Shown one piece after another: positions 9,684-18,859 of a stretch of DNA of 64,000 nt. The notes under the pieces were generated by a model that made no database searches, was not told where the DNA came from, and was given only the letters and a program-made list of their open reading frames with translations. Each line of letters starts with the position of its first letter. Position 1 is the stretch's first letter. This DNA is from Robertmurraya sp. FSL R5-0851. GTDB lineage: Bacteria > Bacillota > Bacilli > Bacillales > Cytobacillaceae. Where the stretch lies: positions 1,593,001 through 1,657,000 of the forward strand of contig NZ_JBBOOE010000001.1 of NCBI RefSeq assembly GCF_038002965.1. Reading direction: 5' to 3'. The position numbers and the translations under genes are program-made.

Positions 9684-11729
9684 ATGGAAATGAGCCAATA
9701 TTTAGAGGTTTTTATAGAGGAAAGTAAAGAGCATCTTCAGAACTGTAATGAACGATTACTTGATCTTGAAAAAAATCCAAGTGATCTTAGCATTGTTAAT
9801 GATATTTTTCGCTCCGCACACACGTTAAAAGGAATGTCAGCAACGATGGGTTACGAAGACTTAGCTAGTCTTACTCATCAAATGGAAAACGTTTTGGACG
9901 CGATCCGAAACCAAAAAATATCTGTTACACCTGAAACTCTTGATGTTGTGTTTGAAGCTACAGATGATTTAGAGGCAATGGTGTTTTCGATTGCTGACGG
10001 AGGCGACGGAAAACGTGATGTTGCTATTGTAGTGGAAAAGCTTAAGTTGATTGAAAAGGGAGAAAGTCCAGCTGTATCTCAGAGTGCAAAGGAGGTAGCT
10101 GCCACATTAACTCCAGATGCTCCTCGTGCATTAAAAGGTGAATACGATGAGTTTGAGTATACGGTACTACAACAATCGATCGAACAAGGCTTTCAAACGT
10201 ATGAAATTACGATTGCGCTGAGAGAGGACTGCTTGTTGAAAGCGGCAAGAGTTTTCATGGTATTCGAAGTGATTGAGAAGTTAGGAGAAGTCATTAAATC
10301 AACACCTTCCGTAGATCAGCTAGAAGAGGAACAATTTGATCAAGAGTTCACCGTAACGATTGTATCAAGGGAACCAATGTCTGATATTCAAAGCAAGGTG
10401 ATGAAAGTATCCGAGGTTGATAGAGTTGACATTCACTCTCTATCCATTGAACAACTTCGTCCAACCGCAGAAACAACTCTTGAACCAATTAAACAGGAAG
10501 TAATCATTGCAGAAGAAGTAATAATAGAAGAACCTGCTCAACAAGAGGAACAGAAAAAGCAAACATCGGTGAAACAGGCTAGTAATAAAACGATTCGTGT
10601 AAATATTGAGAGACTAGATATTTTAATGAATTTGTTTGAAGAGCTTGTCATTGACCGAGGTAGATTAGAGCAAATCTCAAGAGATTTAAATAATTCCGAG
10701 CTTCATGAAACCGTGGAGCGAATGAGTCGAATTTCTGGAGATCTTCAAAATATTATCTTAAATATGCGAATGGTACCAGTGGAGACGGTATTTAACCGAT
10801 TCCCAAGAATGGTACGACAATTAGCGCGGGATCTTGGGAAAAAGATTAATTTAGAAATTGTTGGTGCAGAAACGGAACTAGATCGTACCGTAATAGATGA
10901 AATCGGTGACCCTCTTGTCCACCTCATTCGAAACGCGTTAGACCATGGAGTGGAAACACCTGAGGTAAGAAAAGCGAAGGGCAAGAGTGAAGAAGGAACT
11001 GTTATCTTAAAGGCTTTCCATAGTGGAAACCATGTGTTTATTGAATTATCGGATGATGGTGCTGGAATTAACCGTGATCGAGTGTTAAATAAGGCACTAA
11101 AGAACGGAATTATTTCAGAACAAACGGCTGCCACGCTAACAGACAAGCAAGTATATGAATTGATCTTTGCATCAGGTTTCTCAACAGCAGAAAAAATCTC
11201 TGATGTATCTGGACGTGGTGTAGGCCTTGATGTTGTGAAAAACACAATAGAATCACTCGGCGGTACCGTGTCAATTGATTCGAAAGAAGGAGAAGGTTCT
11301 ATATTCTCCGTTCAACTTCCGCTTACTCTTTCTATTATTTCTGTTATGTTAGTAGAAATTCAGAAGGAAAAATATGCAATCCCGCTTTCTTCAATTATTG
11401 AGACAGCCATTGTTAAAAAGGAAGATATTCTGAATGCACACAACCAAAAGGTAATTGATTTCAGAGGGAAAGTAGTTCCACTCTTATTTTTAAAGGATAT
11501 TTTTGAAGTTCCTGTTTTTGAAGAAGAGGATGAGTTTTACTCTGTGATTATAGTAAGAAAAGGCGACAAGATGGCAGGTCTTGTGGTTGATTCCTTTATT
11601 GGACAGCAAGAAGTAGTGTTAAAGTCGCTAGGAAACTATTTAACAAATGTATTTGCTATTTCAGGAGCAACAATTCTTGGAGACGGACAAGTGGCACTCA
11701 TTGTAGATTGCAATGCACTAATTAAATAA
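9684..11729 (+). CDS. cheA: Chemotaxis histidine kinase CheA
   Basis: A 681-residue hybrid kinase. The P1 HPt domain carries phospho-accepting H46 (SAHTLKGMSATMG). Then come a P2 CheY/CheB-binding domain, a linker rich in Glu/Gln, the P3 dimerization helices, the P4 ATPase (N-box LIRNALDHG, G1 DDGAGI, G2 GRGVGLDVV) and the P5 CheW-like domain. ATG 9684 is chosen with GGAG at 9671-9674 and matches the expected N-terminus. All catalytic elements are present, although neighbouring cheB, cheW and cheC are disrupted. Confidence 0.97.
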   Translation: MEMSQYLEVFIEESKEHLQNCNERLLDLEKNPSDLSIVNDIFRSAHTLKGMSATMGYEDLASLTHQMENVLDAIRNQKISVTPETLDVVFEATDDLEAMVFSIADGGDGKRDVAIVVEKLKLIEKGESPAVSQSAKEVAATLTPDAPRALKGEYDEFEYTVLQQSIEQGFQTYEITIALREDCLLKAARVFMVFEVIEKLGEVIKSTPSVDQLEEEQFDQEFTVTIVSREPMSDIQSKVMKVSEVDRVDIHSLSIEQLRPTAETTLEPIKQEVIIAEEVIIEEPAQQEEQKKQTSVKQASNKTIRVNIERLDILMNLFEELVIDRGRLEQISRDLNNSELHETVERMSRISGDLQNIILNMRMVPVETVFNRFPRMVRQLARDLGKKINLEIVGAETELDRTVIDEIGDPLVHLIRNALDHGVETPEVRKAKGKSEEGTVILKAFHSGNHVFIELSDDGAGINRDRVLNKALKNGIISEQTAATLTDKQVYELIFASGFSTAEKISDVSGRGVGLDVVKNTIESLGGTVSIDSKEGEGSIFSVQLPLTLSIISVMLVEIQKEKYAIPLSSIIETAIVKKEDILNAHNQKVIDFRGKVVPLLFLKDIFEVPVFEEEDEFYSVIIVRKGDKMAGLVVDSFIGQQEVVLKSLGNYLTNVFAISGATILGDGQVALIVDCNALIK

Positions 11730-11774
11730 CAACTAAAAGTGTGTCTAGCATGTTAGGAAAGAGGGGGAAGTCTC

Positions 11775-12246
11775 ATGAGTGAGACATCAGTAGCAGATTT
11801 AAAACTTATAATCTTCCAAATTAAAAGGAAAAGAATATGCCATTCCTGTAAGTAAGGTTCGTTCTATTGAAAAGGTACAGCATATTACTAGAGTCCCTAG
11901 TAGCTCACATTTTGTAAAGGGTGTTATTAATTTAAGAGGAGTTGTCACTCCTATTATTGATTTGAGAAGTCGCTTTGGAATTGAAGAGGAATCTTATTCT
12001 GACAGTACAAGAGTTATTATTGTTACTTTAGAAGATATGGAGGTTGGCTTAATCGTAGACGCAGCCAACGACGTTCTAGATGTCCAAACAGAAGCAATAG
12101 AACCTCAGCCAGAAGTGGTTGGGACCGAAGAGACAAACTATATTAGTGGAGTGGTAAAGGTCGATAAACGTTTAATGATCTTACTTGACCTTGAAATGGT
12201 CTTAAATCCAGACGAAGTTAGAGCATCTCAAGGAATTGAAGGATAA
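11775..12246 (+). pseudogene. cheW: Chemotaxis coupling protein CheW, frameshifted near its 5' end
   Basis: ATG 11775 follows a GAGGGGG ribosome-binding site and encodes a normal CheW start, but the frame runs to a stop after 26 codons. Removing one A from the AAAA run at 11823-11826 restores a continuous 156-residue CheW-domain protein (GKEYAIPVSKVRSIE, then GVINLRGVVTPIIDLR) to the stop at 12246. That is the normal family length. CheW links receptors to CheA, so a true frameshift should uncouple chemotaxis unless other couplers such as CheV exist. No good internal start rescues the downstream part. Sequencing error is possible because the lesion is in a homopolymer. Confidence 0.9.
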
Positions 12247-12250
12247 CCAA

Positions 12251-12890
12251 ATGGGGTTTATTAGTAATCTTTCTTCTATTCATTTGGACATATTAAAAGA
12301 AATCGGCAATATTGGTGCGGGCCACGCAGCAACTGCGCTTTCTAAACTTTTAAATAAAAAGATAGATATGCAAGTTCCTCATGAAAATTGTAAGCTTTGA
12401 TGAAATGATGGAACTATCGGGTGGTGCGGATCATGTGGTGGCAGCGGTGTTTCTCCGTATTGAAGGAGAAGCACCTGGCAGTATGTTTTTTGTCTTACCT
12501 CCTGAACAAGCAACGGTCTTCATTAAGCAGATGATAGGTGATGAAGAATTTACCTTTGATCAACTAGCTGAGAATGAAATAGCTACCTCCGCCTTGCAGG
12601 AACTTGGAAATATCTTATCTGGCTCCTATTTGTCTTCATTATCCGACTTTACTGGACTGGCCTTGTATCCATCTGTTCCTGCATTAAGCGTGGATATGGT
12701 CGGCGCAATTATAAGTTTTGGATTGATTGAACTTTCGCAGGTGAGTGATTATGCAATTGTTATTGATACAGCGCTAAATGAAGATGATGTTGAAATAAGT
12801 GAAAGTGTACGAGGGCACTTCTTCTTGTTACCTGACCCGGACTCCTTTCATATTATCTTTGAATCTTTAGGAGTTAGGGTTAATGGATGA
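12251..12890 (+). pseudogene. cheC: CheY-P phosphatase CheC, frameshifted
   Basis: The first 43 codons from ATG 12251 hold the first phosphatase helix (EIGNIGAGHAATALSKLL). The frame then drifts between about 12377 and 12389 and meets a stop at 12398-12400. The rest of the protein is intact in another frame up to 12890, including the second active-site helix (ALQELGNILSGSYL). A one-base insertion or a two-base deletion would both explain this; restored length is 212-213 residues. CheC dephosphorylates CheY-P and cooperates with CheD. The split separates the two active-site motifs. The internal ATG at 12381 has no ribosome-binding site. Confidence 0.88.
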
Positions 12891-13380
12891 AAAAGTTGAA
12901 ATTATTAAGGTAGGCATAGCAGATATGAATGTAGTATCTGCTCCTAACCGAATTCGAACATCTGGACTTGGATCATGCGTGGGAGTGGTCATATATGATC
13001 AAGTAAAAGAGATTGCAGGCCTTGTTCATATTATGCTCCCTGATTCATCCCTTTCTAAAGCTGGTACGATGAATCTTGCAAAATATGCTGATACCGGGGT
13101 GAAGGAGCTTGTAAAAAAGCTCGTGCAATTAGGCGCAAGACCTTCCATGCTAAAAGCAAAAATTGCTGGTGGAGCGCAAATGTTTCAATTTAGCAATACA
13201 AGTGACCTGATGAGAATAGGTCCAAGAAATGTAGAAGCAGTTAAAAGAGAGTTGGCTGAGTTGAAAATTGCTATCATAGCAGAGGATGTTGGAGGTAATA
13301 GTGGGCGAACGATTGAGTTTTGTCCGAAGTCAAAAATCTTACACATCCGAACGGTTAACAAAGGCACTCAGGAATGGTAG
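12883..13380 (+). CDS. cheD: Chemoreceptor glutamine deamidase CheD
   Basis: A 165-residue CheD with the catalytic Cys32 in GLGSCVG and His49 in GLVHIMLP, plus the conserved GGAQMF block. CheD deamidates receptor glutamines and binds CheC, stimulating its phosphatase activity. The ATG overlaps the 3' end of cheC by 8 bp, so its translation would normally be coupled to cheC. Premature termination in cheC could therefore lower CheD levels. A strong terminator follows 19 bp after the stop. Confidence 0.96.
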   Translation: MDEKVEIIKVGIADMNVVSAPNRIRTSGLGSCVGVVIYDQVKEIAGLVHIMLPDSSLSKAGTMNLAKYADTGVKELVKKLVQLGARPSMLKAKIAGGAQMFQFSNTSDLMRIGPRNVEAVKRELAELKIAIIAEDVGGNSGRTIEFCPKSKILHIRTVNKGTQEW

Positions 13381-13398
13381 AATAGAAAGCAATGAACG

Positions 13399-13431
13399 AT
13401 CAGCCTTTTATTGGAATGGCTGATTTTTTTT
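13399..13431 (+). terminator. Intrinsic terminator between cheD and sigD
   Basis: A 7-bp perfect stem (ATCAGCC at 13399-13405, GGCTGAT at 13418-13424) is followed by a run of eight T. It would end most transcripts of the fla/che operon before sigD. Confidence 0.88.
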
Positions 13432-13537
13432 GCAATTAAAAAATCGATTATTGTTTGAAAGAAATAAGGACTGTTTATATTAAGAAAGTATTTAATTTAA
13501 CGATTGATTTGAACAATGTCGTTTGGAGGAGGAAACC

Positions 13538-14299
13538 ATGGGACAGGCACCTTCGATCGAGGAACAAAACATATGGGAAAAATGGACTTCCAAAAGAGAC
13601 AGTGATGCAGGTGATTTTTTAGTAAGAAAATATTTGCCGCTTGTAAGCTATCATGTCCAAAGGATTTCCGTTGGTTTACCGAAGAATGTTTCACGAGATG
13701 ATTTAAAGAGCTTAGGAATGATTGGTTTATACGATGCGCTTGAAAAATTTGACCCTACAAGGGACTTGAAATTTGATACATATGCGTCCTTTCGTATTCG
13801 CGGAGCCATCATTGATGGGTTAAGAAAGGAAGATTGGCTCTCTAGAAATACAAGAGATAAAGCCAAACGAATTGAGCAAACCATTGAAAAGTTAGAACAA
13901 AAACTAATGAGAAATGTGACTTCTAAAGAAATCGCAGAAGAGCTAAATATGAGCGAAGACGATGTTCACAATACAATGAACGAGCATTTTTTTGCTAATG
14001 TATTATCAATTGACGAGCAACCGGATGGCGAGGAAAAAGAAGGAGCTGGATTCTCGTTAAAGGACGAACGCGCAGAAATTCCAGAGGAGACCATTATTAA
14101 AAATGAGTTAATCTCTGAGTTATCATCAATGATTTCTCATTTGAATGATAAAGAACAGCTTGTATTAAGCTTATTCTATCAGGAAGAGTTGACATTAACT
14201 GAGATTGGACAAGTGATGGATTTATCAACGTCAAGAATATCGCAAATACATTCAAAAGCCATTTTTAAGCTAAGACAAACATTACAAAAAATCGTTTAA
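13538..14299 (+). CDS. sigD: RNA polymerase sigma factor SigD (sigma-28 family)
   Basis: A 253-residue FliA/WhiG-type sigma factor with region 2 (LGMIGLYDALEKFDPTRDLKFDTYASFRIRGAI in pieces), region 3 and a C-terminal region 4 helix-turn-helix (LTLTEIGQVMDLSTSRISQIHSKAI). ATG 13538 follows GGAGGAGG. SigD directs late flagellar, chemotaxis and autolysin genes and is held by anti-sigma FlgM. A terminator stands between it and cheD. The AT-rich 100 bp before it may hold its own promoter, but no strong match was found. Confidence 0.97.
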   Translation: MGQAPSIEEQNIWEKWTSKRDSDAGDFLVRKYLPLVSYHVQRISVGLPKNVSRDDLKSLGMIGLYDALEKFDPTRDLKFDTYASFRIRGAIIDGLRKEDWLSRNTRDKAKRIEQTIEKLEQKLMRNVTSKEIAEELNMSEDDVHNTMNEHFFANVLSIDEQPDGEEKEGAGFSLKDERAEIPEETIIKNELISELSSMISHLNDKEQLVLSLFYQEELTLTEIGQVMDLSTSRISQIHSKAIFKLRQTLQKIV

Positions 14300-14349
14300 C
14301 AGAGGTTATTTTCATCCATACATAATAAATAGGGAGAGGGCAACCGGGT

Positions 14350-14658
14350 ATGAGTTTAAAAGCAATCGAAATGCAAATTGCTCTTCCTAGGATGCAAGAT
14401 GCTAGCAAGCTACAAGAACAATTACAGCAGCGGGGTCAGCAACAAAATGATGTTGCTGCAAACACCGTTGCTAAAGAAGTAGAAAAAAATAGAATCTCAG
14501 TTAATAAACATGAGCAAAAGGAACAGGTTCGCCTAAAGGATCATCAAAGAGATAAGAATGACAACCAACAGGGGAAGAGAAATAGAAAAAATAAAGAGAG
14601 TCAGCCAGTGAAAGAAGTTCATCCATATAAAGGAAACTTTTTTGACTTTTCCGGATAG
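14350..14658 (+). CDS. Conserved small charged protein of unknown function, sigD-swrB interval
   Basis: A 102-residue protein with a conserved-looking start (MSLKAIEMQIALPR), a Gln-rich segment at about 20-35, a very charged Lys/Asp/Asn-rich middle predicted to be disordered or helical, and the C-terminal motif HPYKGNFFDFSG. There is no membrane segment or known fold that I recognise. From memory, similar proteins occur at the same place in other Bacillales motility clusters. It lies 50 bp after sigD with a GGGAGAGGG ribosome-binding site and 9 bp before the next gene, so it should be co-transcribed. A role in motility is inferred only from location. Confidence 0.8.
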   Translation: MSLKAIEMQIALPRMQDASKLQEQLQQRGQQQNDVAANTVAKEVEKNRISVNKHEQKEQVRLKDHQRDKNDNQQGKRNRKNKESQPVKEVHPYKGNFFDFSG

Positions 14659-14667
14659 AGGGATGAT

Positions 14668-15285
14668 ATGACGAGTGTATTTTTGTTTATTAGTATCTTA
14701 TTAAATATTTTTGCTTTGTTTTCCATTGTGATTTTATACCTTCGTCAGTCAAAGCTTTTTGAAGTAGAGAAAAAACAACAAAGAATGATTGAGGAAATGG
14801 AAGATGTCATTTCAACATATTTAGCTGAGATGAAAGAAGAAAACGAAAGCTTTATTGAGAGAATGACAAGGGCAGCTAATAATCAGTCCAACAAGCAGGA
14901 AAAAAGAAAGAAAGAAGCTAGCATAGAATCAATACTTCCGAGTGCAGAGGAAGAGAAGGTCCGGTTTCCGGTTAAAAGTTCAAAGAGCCAAGCTGTTAAA
15001 GCTTACAAGTTAGGCGCTACACAGTCATTAACAGACGAAGATGTAGAGGTGCTTCTTCCAGACTTTAATGAGCCAGAAGACCCTGCTAACGACCTCAAAG
15101 TGGAAAAGGAAGTAGAGGAAACAGTACAAGAAGTAAAGACTGCACCAAAAGAAAAGAGCCTGCTAGAAGAAGTGGTACATTTACAAGAGCAAGGCCTTAC
15201 CTATGAAGAAATTGCGAAAAAACTCCATAAAGGTCAGACAGAGATAGAACTTTTACTCAAATTTCGCCAAAATAATCAAGAATAA
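14668..15285 (+). CDS. swrB: SwrB/YlxL-like membrane protein (DUF6115 type)
   Basis: A 205-residue protein with an N-terminal membrane anchor (about residues 3-25), a coiled-coil (about 30-70), an acidic variable linker, and a C-terminal helix-turn-helix-like block (VHLQEQGLTYEEIAKKLHKG). This layout and the position directly before rpsB match SwrB, which in B. subtilis activates flagellar export and swarming by acting on the FliP/C-ring stage. Sequence conservation outside the anchor and C-terminal block is low, so orthology is inferred mainly from synteny. Confidence 0.8.
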   Translation: MTSVFLFISILLNIFALFSIVILYLRQSKLFEVEKKQQRMIEEMEDVISTYLAEMKEENESFIERMTRAANNQSNKQEKRKKEASIESILPSAEEEKVRFPVKSSKSQAVKAYKLGATQSLTDEDVEVLLPDFNEPEDPANDLKVEKEVEETVQEVKTAPKEKSLLEEVVHLQEQGLTYEEIAKKLHKGQTEIELLLKFRQNNQE

Positions 15286-15287
15286 AC

Positions 15288-15316
15288 TTGAATGTAGCAT
15301 TTGATTATGCTATAGT
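15288..15316 (+). promoter_or_regulatory. Sigma-A promoter of rpsB
   Basis: TTGAAT at 15288-15293 and TATAGT at 15311-15316 are separated by exactly 17 bp, directly after the swrB stop. Transcription would begin near 15323. Confidence 0.82.
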
Positions 15317-15322
15317 AACTCT

Positions 15323-15418
15323 TGGTGTTAATACACACGTTCATGGATTTGGACAAAGGGTGCTGTTTCGACAGTTTTGTCTAAAGTTGAAATGGGCGGA
15401 GGAATATAAAAACCATTA
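15323..15418 (+). ncRNA. Probable structured 5' leader of rpsB
   Basis: About 100 bp of transcribed leader lies between the promoter and the AGGAGG ribosome-binding site. It holds several short complementary segments (for example GGACAAA and TTTGTCT around 15350-15382). Ribosomal protein S2 leaders with autoregulatory roles are known in bacteria, but I cannot match this to a specific family by eye. Confidence 0.4.
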
Positions 15419-15419
15419 G

Positions 15420-16130
<711 letters not shown>

Positions 16131-16165
16131 TACGTTTTGACCTGAGGAAACACTAGTTACTAAAA

Positions 16166-16200
16166 GGTGATAAGAGGGACCCCCTTTATCACCTTTTTTT
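16166..16200 (+). terminator. Intrinsic terminator after rpsB
   Basis: Stem GGTGATAA / TTATCACC (16166-16173, 16186-16193) is followed by seven T. Readthrough or a separate promoter must supply tsf. A palindrome (CTAGCTTTT / AAAGCTAG, 16222-16240) and a weak TTGACT hexamer at 16218 lie just beyond. Confidence 0.85.
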
Positions 16201-16279
16201 AAAGAATAACACAATCTTTGACTAGCTTTTTTAAAGCTAGCTAACACTAAAATACATAGCTTTTAAGGAGGAAACTCAC

Positions 16280-17164
16280 ATGGCAGTAACGGCTCAAATG
16301 GTAAAAGAATTACGTGAAAGAACAGGCGCAGGTATGTTAGATTGCAAAAAAGCACTTCAAGCAACTGAAGGGGATATGGAACAAGCAATCGACTTCTTAC
16401 GTGAAAAAGGTATGGCTAGCGCTGCGAAGAAGGCAGACCGTGTAGCGGCTGAAGGAACTACTTATATCCTTACTCAAGGAAACGAAGCAGTTATTCTAGA
16501 AGTTAACTCTGAAACAGATTTCGTTGCAAAGAACGAAGGTTTCCAAGTGCTAGTTAAGGAACTTGCTGAGCATATCCTAGCTAACAAGCCAGCTTCAGTA
16601 GAGGAAGTAAATGCACAAACAATGGCTAACGGCGCAACAGTTGAGTCATACGTAAACGCAGCTATCGCAAAAATTGGTGAGAAAATCTCTCTACGTCGTT
16701 TTGAAATCAAGTCTAAAGGCGACAACGATGCATTCGGTGCTTACCTACACATGGGTGGACGCATTGGTGTGTTAACAGTATTAGAAGGAACAGCTGACGA
16801 CGCTGCTGCTAAGGATGTTTCAATGCACATCGCTGCATTAAACCCTAAGTATGTATCTCGTGACGAAGTTTCTGCTGAAGAAATTGAGCGTGAGCGTCAA
16901 GTTCTTACTCAACAAGCGCTTAACGAAGGTAAGCCAGAAAACATCGTAGCTAAAATGGTTGAAGGCCGTCTAAGCAAATACTTCCAAGACGTATGTGTGA
17001 ACGACCAAGCATTCGTTAAAGACCCAGATCAAAAAGTAAAAGCTTTCGTAGAATCAAAAGGTGGAAAGATTCGCGAATTCACTCGTTACGAAGTAGGAGA
17101 AGGTATCGAAAAGCGTGCTGATAACTTCGCTGAAGAAGTAATGAACCAAGTTAAAGGTAACTAA
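16280..17164 (+). CDS. tsf: Translation elongation factor Ts
   Basis: A 294-residue EF-Ts with an N-terminal UBA-like domain ([16 protein letters not shown]), the TDFVAKN core motif that inserts into EF-Tu, and the C-terminal dimerization module. It exchanges GDP for GTP on EF-Tu. Codon use is highly biased as in rpsB. A good AAGGAGG precedes the ATG. Length agrees with Bacillus EF-Ts. Confidence 0.98.
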   Translation: MAVTAQMVKELRERTGAGMLDCKKALQATEGDMEQAIDFLREKGMASAAKKADRVAAEGTTYILTQGNEAVILEVNSETDFVAKNEGFQVLVKELAEHILANKPASVEEVNAQTMANGATVESYVNAAIAKIGEKISLRRFEIKSKGDNDAFGAYLHMGGRIGVLTVLEGTADDAAAKDVSMHIAALNPKYVSRDEVSAEEIERERQVLTQQALNEGKPENIVAKMVEGRLSKYFQDVCVNDQAFVKDPDQKVKAFVESKGGKIREFTRYEVGEGIEKRADNFAEEVMNQVKGN

Positions 17165-17174
17165 TAAAAGCGGA

Positions 17175-17195
17175 GACAGCTAGTTCTGAGCTGTC
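17175..17195 (+). other. Hairpin in the tsf-pyrH intergenic region
   Basis: A perfect 7-bp inverted repeat (GACAGCT / AGCTGTC) lies 10 bp after the tsf stop and lacks a T-tract. A second, weaker repeat follows before the real terminator. It may be a transcript-stabilising or processing element. Confidence 0.45.
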
Positions 17196-17230
17196 GCAGC
17201 TGGATATCTAGAGCGTCAACTCTATTCCTA

Positions 17231-17257
17231 GGGAACACACCTGTGTTCCCTATTTTT
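17231..17257 (+). terminator. Intrinsic terminator between tsf and pyrH
   Basis: GGGAACAC at 17231-17238 and GTGTTCCC at 17243-17250 form a perfect 8-bp stem with a 4-base loop, followed by TATTTTT. Confidence 0.85.
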
Positions 17258-17297
17258 AAAGAAAGCTTAAAGTAGCAATATACATATGGAGGTTTCT

Positions 17298-18023
17298 ATG
17301 ACCAGTCCGAAATATAAACGCGTCGTACTAAAACTAAGTGGTGAAGCACTTGCTGGTGAGCAAGGATTCGGAATTAATCCGAAAGTAATTAAATCGGTTG
17401 CCGATCAAGTAAAGGAAATTGCGGATTTAGGTGTTGAAGTAGCCGTTGTTGTTGGTGGAGGAAATATCTGGCGAGGTAAAATTGGTGAAGAAATGGGTAT
17501 GGATCGTGCGAATGCTGACTATATGGGTATGCTAGCCACAGTCATGAACTCATTAGCGCTTCAAGATAGTCTCGAACAGTCAGGTGTGGAAACGCGTGTA
17601 CAATCCTCTATTGAGATGCGACAAGTAGCGGAACCTTATATTCGTAGACGAGCCATTCGTCATCTTGAGAAGAAGCGAGTGGTTATTTTTGCAGCAGGTA
17701 CTGGAAATCCTTATTTCTCAACAGACACAACAGCTGCATTACGTGCTGCAGAAATCGAAGCAGAAGTCATTTTAATGGCGAAGAATAATGTAGATGGAGT
17801 ATACTCTGCTGACCCACGTATTGATAAAACAGCAAAGAAATATGATGAGCTTTCTTATTTAGATGTACTTAAGGAAGGATTAGCTGTTATGGATTCAACT
17901 GCTTCTTCTTTATGTATGGATAATGATATACCACTTCTTGTTTTCTCTATTATGGAGCAAGGAAATATCAAACGTGCCGTAATGGGCGAATCCATTGGGA
18001 CTATTGTGAGGGGGAAAAAATAA
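17298..18023 (+). CDS. pyrH: UMP kinase
   Basis: A 241-residue amino-acid-kinase-family UMP kinase with [10 protein letters not shown] at the N-terminus, the [11 protein letters not shown] nucleotide site and the [12 protein letters not shown] block. It makes UDP from UMP, feeding CTP, UTP and cell-wall precursors. I start it at ATG 17298 because GGAGG lies at 17288-17292; the ATG at 17286 overlaps that site. The stop overlaps the frr start by one base, indicating co-transcription and coupling. Confidence 0.97.
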   Translation: MTSPKYKRVVLKLSGEALAGEQGFGINPKVIKSVADQVKEIADLGVEVAVVVGGGNIWRGKIGEEMGMDRANADYMGMLATVMNSLALQDSLEQSGVETRVQSSIEMRQVAEPYIRRRAIRHLEKKRVVIFAAGTGNPYFSTDTTAALRAAEIEAEVILMAKNNVDGVYSADPRIDKTAKKYDELSYLDVLKEGLAVMDSTASSLCMDNDIPLLVFSIMEQGNIKRAVMGESIGTIVRGKK

Positions 18024-18580
18024 TGCCGAAACAAATCGTTGCAAATGCAAAAGAACGTATGAATAAAGCTATCGGTGCTTACACTCGTGAGCTTGCTGGA
18101 ATTCGTGCAGGACGTGCGAATGCATCTATGCTCGATCGAATTACGGTCGACTATTACGGAGCGCCAACTCCGATTAACCAACTTGCAGGTGTTTCCGTTC
18201 CAGAAGCACGTATGCTTGTGATTCAACCGTACGATAAATCTATTTTAGGCGATATTGAAAAAGCAATTTTAAAATCAGATATCGGTATTACTCCTTCAAA
18301 TGATGGGAGCATCATTCGTCTTGCGATTCCTCAACTAACAGAAGAAAGACGTAAGGAATTGGTGAAAGTAGTCAAGAAGGAATCAGAAGAGGCAAAAGTT
18401 GCTGTCAGAAATATCCGTCGTGATGCGAATGACGAGTTGAAAAAGCTTGAAAAGAATGGTGAAATCACTGAAGATGACCAACGTGGTTATTCTGATGACA
18501 TTCAAAAATTAACAGATGAGTATATTACAAAGGTTGACCAGCTAACAAAAGACAAAGAGAAGGAAATTTTAGAGGTTTAA
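18023..18580 (+). CDS. frr: Ribosome recycling factor
   Basis: A 185-residue RRF, the exact family length. It shows the conserved [18 protein letters not shown] and [15 protein letters not shown] segments and the C-terminal helical domain ([21 protein letters not shown] in pieces). With EF-G it splits post-termination ribosomes. It follows pyrH with a one-base overlap and ends at a terminator. Confidence 0.98.
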   Translation: MPKQIVANAKERMNKAIGAYTRELAGIRAGRANASMLDRITVDYYGAPTPINQLAGVSVPEARMLVIQPYDKSILGDIEKAILKSDIGITPSNDGSIIRLAIPQLTEERRKELVKVVKKESEEAKVAVRNIRRDANDELKKLEKNGEITEDDQRGYSDDIQKLTDEYITKVDQLTKDKEKEILEV

Positions 18581-18593
18581 TGAACCGAGAGAA

Positions 18594-18619
18594 TACCCTC
18601 TATTTATAGGGGGTTTTTC
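18594..18619 (+). terminator. Intrinsic terminator after frr
   Basis: Stem ACCCTCTA / TAGGGGGT (one wobble) is followed by TTTTT. Confidence 0.78.
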
Positions 18620-18698
18620 TGTTCTAATGAATTTGATTTCTTTTCCAAGTAGTGCTTTAGTTTTTTAGAGATATCTCTTCTCTTTTTTGGTATGATAA

Positions 18699-18729
18699 AA
18701 GCAGGCAAAATTAGGTACCTGCTTTTTTC
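18699..18729 (+). terminator. Second terminator-like hairpin in the frr-uppS gap
   Basis: AAGCAGG / CCTGCTT with a 12-base loop is followed by six T. It lies 80 bp past the frr terminator. The segment between them holds a weak promoter-like pair (TTGATT, TTTAGT, spacer 17), so this could end a very short transcript or simply back up the frr terminator. Confidence 0.65.
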
Positions 18730-18859
18730 ATTACGCTCTTTTCTAGCGCTACAGTGTACAATCATTAAAAAAATAAATACATTGTGACTAGAGAAGAAGC
18801 ATTATTACAACTAAATGTAGTCTTTTAGCCACATGATTACATTTTGGAGGAGCCGTCTT

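Noticed and set aside
10745..11245. Minus-strand ORF of 166 codons inside cheA
   Set aside because: It is antisense to the conserved kinase core, has no ribosome-binding site or recognisable domain, and is explained by codon bias of cheA.
9532..12400. Programmed ribosomal frameshifting in cheB, cheW and cheC
   Set aside because: The three sites share no slippery heptamer, stop-codon context or downstream structure, and known homologues are single-frame genes.
18620..18730. Independent small transcription unit between two terminators after frr
   Set aside because: The promoter-like hexamers (TTGATT, TTTAGT) are weak and the segment has no conserved structure I can recognise; the second hairpin is more simply a backup terminator.
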